Source: Micromonospora yasonensis (GTDB lineage: Bacteria > Actinomycetota > Actinomycetes > Mycobacteriales > Micromonosporaceae). From it: a stretch of 58,485 bases of DNA. This document shows positions 56,819 to 58,485 of the stretch, one piece after another. How positions within the stretch are numbered: the first letter of the stretch is position 1; each line of letters opens with the position of its first letter. The stretch covers positions 1 through 58,485 of the forward strand of contig NZ_JAPDPH010000016.1 of assembly GCF_026013475.1 (NCBI RefSeq), read 5' to 3'. The notes under the pieces were generated by a model, which was not told where the DNA came from, ran no database searches, and worked only from the letters and a program-made list of their open reading frames with translations. A program made the translations under genes and the position numbers.

Positions 56819-57139
56819 TCAGTGGGCCCCGTCGAGGTTGAGCACGACGACCCCGGCGATGACCAGGCCGGCGCCGACCACCTTCGCGACGCTCAGCGGC
56901 TCGCCCAGGAAGGCCGCGCCGATCGCCATGATGGCCGCGGTGCCGAGCCCGGACCAGATCGCGTACGCCACGCCGACCGGGATGTCCCTGACCGTCAGGG
57001 CGAGCAGCCCGAACGACGACAGGTACGCCACCGCCACGCCGAGCGTGGGCCAGAGCCGGGTGAAGCCGTCGGTCGCCTTGAGCAGGCTGGTCCCGATCAC
57101 CTCGGCAGTGATCGCCCCCAGCAGGAGCAGGTACGCCAT
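56819..57139 (-). CDS. SMR family multidrug efflux protein (EmrE/QacE-like)
   Basis: A 106-residue four-helix SMR protein: YLLLLGAITAEVIGTSLLKATDGFTRLWPTLGV holds the essential Glu 13 or so (AEVIGTS), followed by GVAYAIWSGLGTAAIMAIGAAFLGE and the last helix. Members export lipophilic cations or guanidinium using protons. Only one subunit gene is present, so a homodimer is likely. TACGGT (57146-57151) lies 6 nt before ATG 57139, suggesting leaderless mRNA. Confidence 0.92.
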   Translation of the reverse strand: MAYLLLLGAITAEVIGTSLLKATDGFTRLWPTLGVAVAYLSSFGLLALTVRDIPVGVAYAIWSGLGTAAIMAIGAAFLGEPLSVAKVVGAGLVIAGVVVLNLDGAH

Positions 57140-57163
57140 CCAGGGACCGTACCGGGGCGCGGG

Positions 57164-57364
57164 TCAGGCGTGCCCGGAGCCGCGCAGGCCGTGGACGAAC
57201 GCCCGCCAGGCGGCCGGGGGGAAGGTGAGCGTGCCACCGGTGCGGTCCTTGGAGTCGCGGACCAGCACGACGCCGGGCAGGTTGTCGGCGACCTCGACGC
57301 AGTTGCCGCCGTTGGAGCTGCTGCGGGTGCTGGTGCGCCAGCGGGCGCCGGTCAGGTCAGCCAT
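57164..57364 (-). CDS. DUF397 protein
   Basis: A 66-residue DUF397 protein: WRTSTRSSSNGGNCVEVADNLPGVVLVRDSKDRTGGTLTFPPAAWRAFVHGL is the whole domain. In actinobacteria such genes sit beside HTH/DUF5753 regulators, as here (the upstream gene overlaps it by 13 nt). The pair is often discussed as a toxin-antitoxin-like or developmental control unit. ATG 57364 is fixed by the domain start. Confidence 0.9.
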   Translation of the reverse strand: MADLTGARWRTSTRSSSNGGNCVEVADNLPGVVLVRDSKDRTGGTLTFPPAAWRAFVHGLRGSGHA

Positions 57365-58101
57365 GGTCGCGCCTTCAGGAGCTGGATCGTCTGGTCGCGC
57401 GGCAGCGCCACCGACCTGAGAGTGTCCCAGACCTGCCACAGGGCGGCAACGTCCTTTGTCGTCCGCCCGGCGGCCTGGTCGTCCAGATAGGCCACGTCCT
57501 CGCCGCCGTCCATGCTGGCGATGACGAACGGGCCGGCCTGCCCGGGGTGGAAACCGGCGCGCAGCGGCAGCACGTGCAGCAGCACCCGGGGTCGCTGCGC
57601 CATGACCACCAGGTGGTCGAGCTGCGGCTGCATGATCTCCGGTTCGCCCCGGCGCAGCGCGGCCTCGTCGACCACGAAGACGGTCAGCGGCGGGCGGGGC
57701 CGGTCGAAGACGGCCGCCTGGCGGGCGATCCGGGCGGCCACGTAGCCCTCCACCTCCTCGTCCGCGAGGGGGCCGCTGGTCAGCACCGCGTGCGCGTACG
57801 CCTCGGTCTGGAGCAGGCCGGGCAGCACCGACGTCTCCCACGAGCGGAGCGCGGCGGCCTCCCGCTCCACCTCCGCCCACGGCCGGAACCAGGCCGGCTC
57901 GCGGCGGCGGACCACCTCCGGCCAGAGTTCGCCGACCTCCCGGCCGAGCGCCTGGGACACCGCCGCCCGGTGCCGGGGATGCGGGACTCGTCCCGGCGTC
58001 ACCCAGCGGGCGGCCGTCTTCGGATCCACCCCCACCCGGTCGGCAAGGGACTCCGCCGTCTCTCCCGCCTCGGCCATCGCGACCCGCAGCGCGTCGTTCA
58101 C
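57352..58101 (-). CDS. Helix-turn-helix/DUF5753 regulator (Scr1-like)
   Basis: A 249-residue regulator: XRE-type HTH at about 5-60 (ESLADRVGVDPKTAARWVTPGRVP) and a DUF5753 domain from about 80 (LRSWETSVLPGLLQTEAYAHAVL, VVMAQRPRVLLHVLPLRAGFHPGQAGPFVIAS, AYLDD). I prefer GTG 58101 because GGAGG (58107-58111) lies 5 nt before it; ATG 58113 would add four residues. It is the partner of the DUF397 gene and may bind it to control transcription. A stem-loop lies upstream at 58232-58263. Confidence 0.9.
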   Translation of the reverse strand: MNDALRVAMAEAGETAESLADRVGVDPKTAARWVTPGRVPHPRHRAAVSQALGREVGELWPEVVRRREPAWFRPWAEVEREAAALRSWETSVLPGLLQTEAYAHAVLTSGPLADEEVEGYVAARIARQAAVFDRPRPPLTVFVVDEAALRRGEPEIMQPQLDHLVVMAQRPRVLLHVLPLRAGFHPGQAGPFVIASMDGGEDVAYLDDQAAGRTTKDVAALWQVWDTLRSVALPRDQTIQLLKARPWLT

Positions 58102-58231
58102 ACCCGCCTCCATTGAGGACGTCCCGGACGTCCGCCGACCCTATCGCCACGCGGTGTGACCGTCTCGCGACGCGCGGAAGCATTTCGATCAGCGGGACCG
58201 CCGCCGTGGCCCGAACCGGCGGTGGGACCGC

Positions 58232-58263
58232 GGGCCGCCCGGACAACGGCGTCCGGGCGGCCC
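58232..58263 (+). terminator. Terminator-like hairpin before the right-edge ORF
   Basis: GGGCCGCCCGGA (58232-58243), 8 bases, TCCGGGCGGCCC (58252-58263), then TTCC. It has the same stem as the terminator at 40001-40031. A weaker ACCGCCG/CGGCGGT pair precedes it. There is no plus-strand gene upstream for it to end, so it may be an attenuator for 58291 or the end of a short RNA. Confidence 0.6.
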
Positions 58264-58290
58264 TTCCACCGACCGTCGAGGAGGCTCCCG

Positions 58291-58485
58291 TTGTTCCGGT
58301 TCCGGCGTCGTGACCCCGTCCCACCCCCGCCCCGCGTCCCGCGTCCCCGCCCGGCCTGGGAGAACGCGGCCACCCAGGTCTTCCCCACCATGGCCCCCGG
58401 CCGGGCCGGCAACCTGACCCCGGCCCAGCGGTGGCGGGCCGGCGGCTGGCGCCACAATGCCGGCGGCGGCCGCGGCAACGCCGGC
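58291..58485 (+). CDS. Truncated small Pro/Arg/Gly-rich protein at the right edge
   Basis: TTG 58291 follows GAGGAGG by about 7 nt and gives at least 65 residues running off the window: Arg-rich FRFRRRDPVPPPPRVPRPRPAW then TMAPGRAGNLTPAQRWRAGGWRH. No family is recognised. Low complexity and basic character suggest a disordered, nucleic-acid or membrane associated protein. It diverges from the HTH/DUF397 pair. Confidence 0.5.
   Translation, partial: MFRFRRRDPVPPPPRVPRPRPAWENAATQVFPTMAPGRAGNLTPAQRWRAGGWRHNAGGGRGNAG

Noticed and set aside
58113..58313. 66-codon plus-strand ORF before the right-edge gene
   Set aside because: It runs through the terminator-like hairpin, has no binding site and has low-complexity content.

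Overview
The window is very GC-rich double-stranded bacterial DNA, dense with genes. Codons end in G or C, GTG starts are common, and many genes overlap by 4 nt. The content points to an actinobacterium: DUF397/helix-turn-helix pair, MhuD-like heme oxygenase, three-gene sdhCAB, class F-type sortase, iron boxes of the IdeR/DmdR kind. A Micromonosporaceae member (Micromonospora-like) is my best guess; this rests on gene style, not on a search. I see no tRNA, rRNA, CRISPR array, transposase or integrase.

Layout. (1) 1-17079: after the edge of an NAD kinase homologue comes a surface-polysaccharide locus of about 17 kb. A plus-strand operon (372-6362) holds an acyltransferase, a sugar epimerase, a Wzx-type flippase and two GT4 glycosyltransferases. 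A Wzy-like polymerase (6369-7718) faces it. A second plus operon (7988-12508) holds capE, capF, a WbuB-like glycosyltransferase and capG, which together form a UDP-L-FucNAc route. A convergent minus operon (17079 back to 12548) holds a DegT aminotransferase, a FemAB/GNAT-like protein, a PglC-type phosphoglycosyltransferase, an unusual PLP-fold protein and a GNAT. Together these can start, build, flip and polymerise a lipid-linked repeat unit.

(2) 17335-33768: housekeeping genes. DUF389 membrane protein, Tex, dGTPase, a metallo-beta-lactamase-fold hydrolase, succinate dehydrogenase sdhCAB with a divergent LysR regulator and a T-N11-A palindrome between them, HrpA helicase, and a cytidine-deaminase-like enzyme.

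(3) 33803-39168: a YciI protein, a MerR regulator, and a siderophore/iron ABC importer (two FecCD permeases, ATPase, lipoprotein) preceded by two iron-box-like palindromes.

(4) 39277-46965: an unrecognised protein behind a perfect 8-10-8 palindrome, a Ski2-like helicase with a strong terminator, TrmB, a secreted tail-anchored protein next to a sortase, a MhuD-like heme oxygenase, exonuclease III and a PAC2 protein.

(5) 47400-58485: a lysozyme-like exported protein, EcsC-like protein, aldehyde dehydrogenase, Na+/H+ antiporter with a UBP zinc finger, two GNATs, MFS and SMR exporters, a HAD phosphatase, a DUF397/HTH pair and a truncated small ORF at the right edge.

The most unusual material is non-coding. 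There are two copies of one palindrome family (18831-18873 and a split, duplicated copy at 24486-24603). Two copies of a GGGGCCC element occur (42621-42672, overlapping the trmB stop, and 51080-51130). A long palindrome (56126-56190) is flanked by a 20-bp direct repeat of the preceding gene's 3' end. About ten genes have a -10 hexamer only 6-10 nt before the start codon, which suggests leaderless mRNAs.
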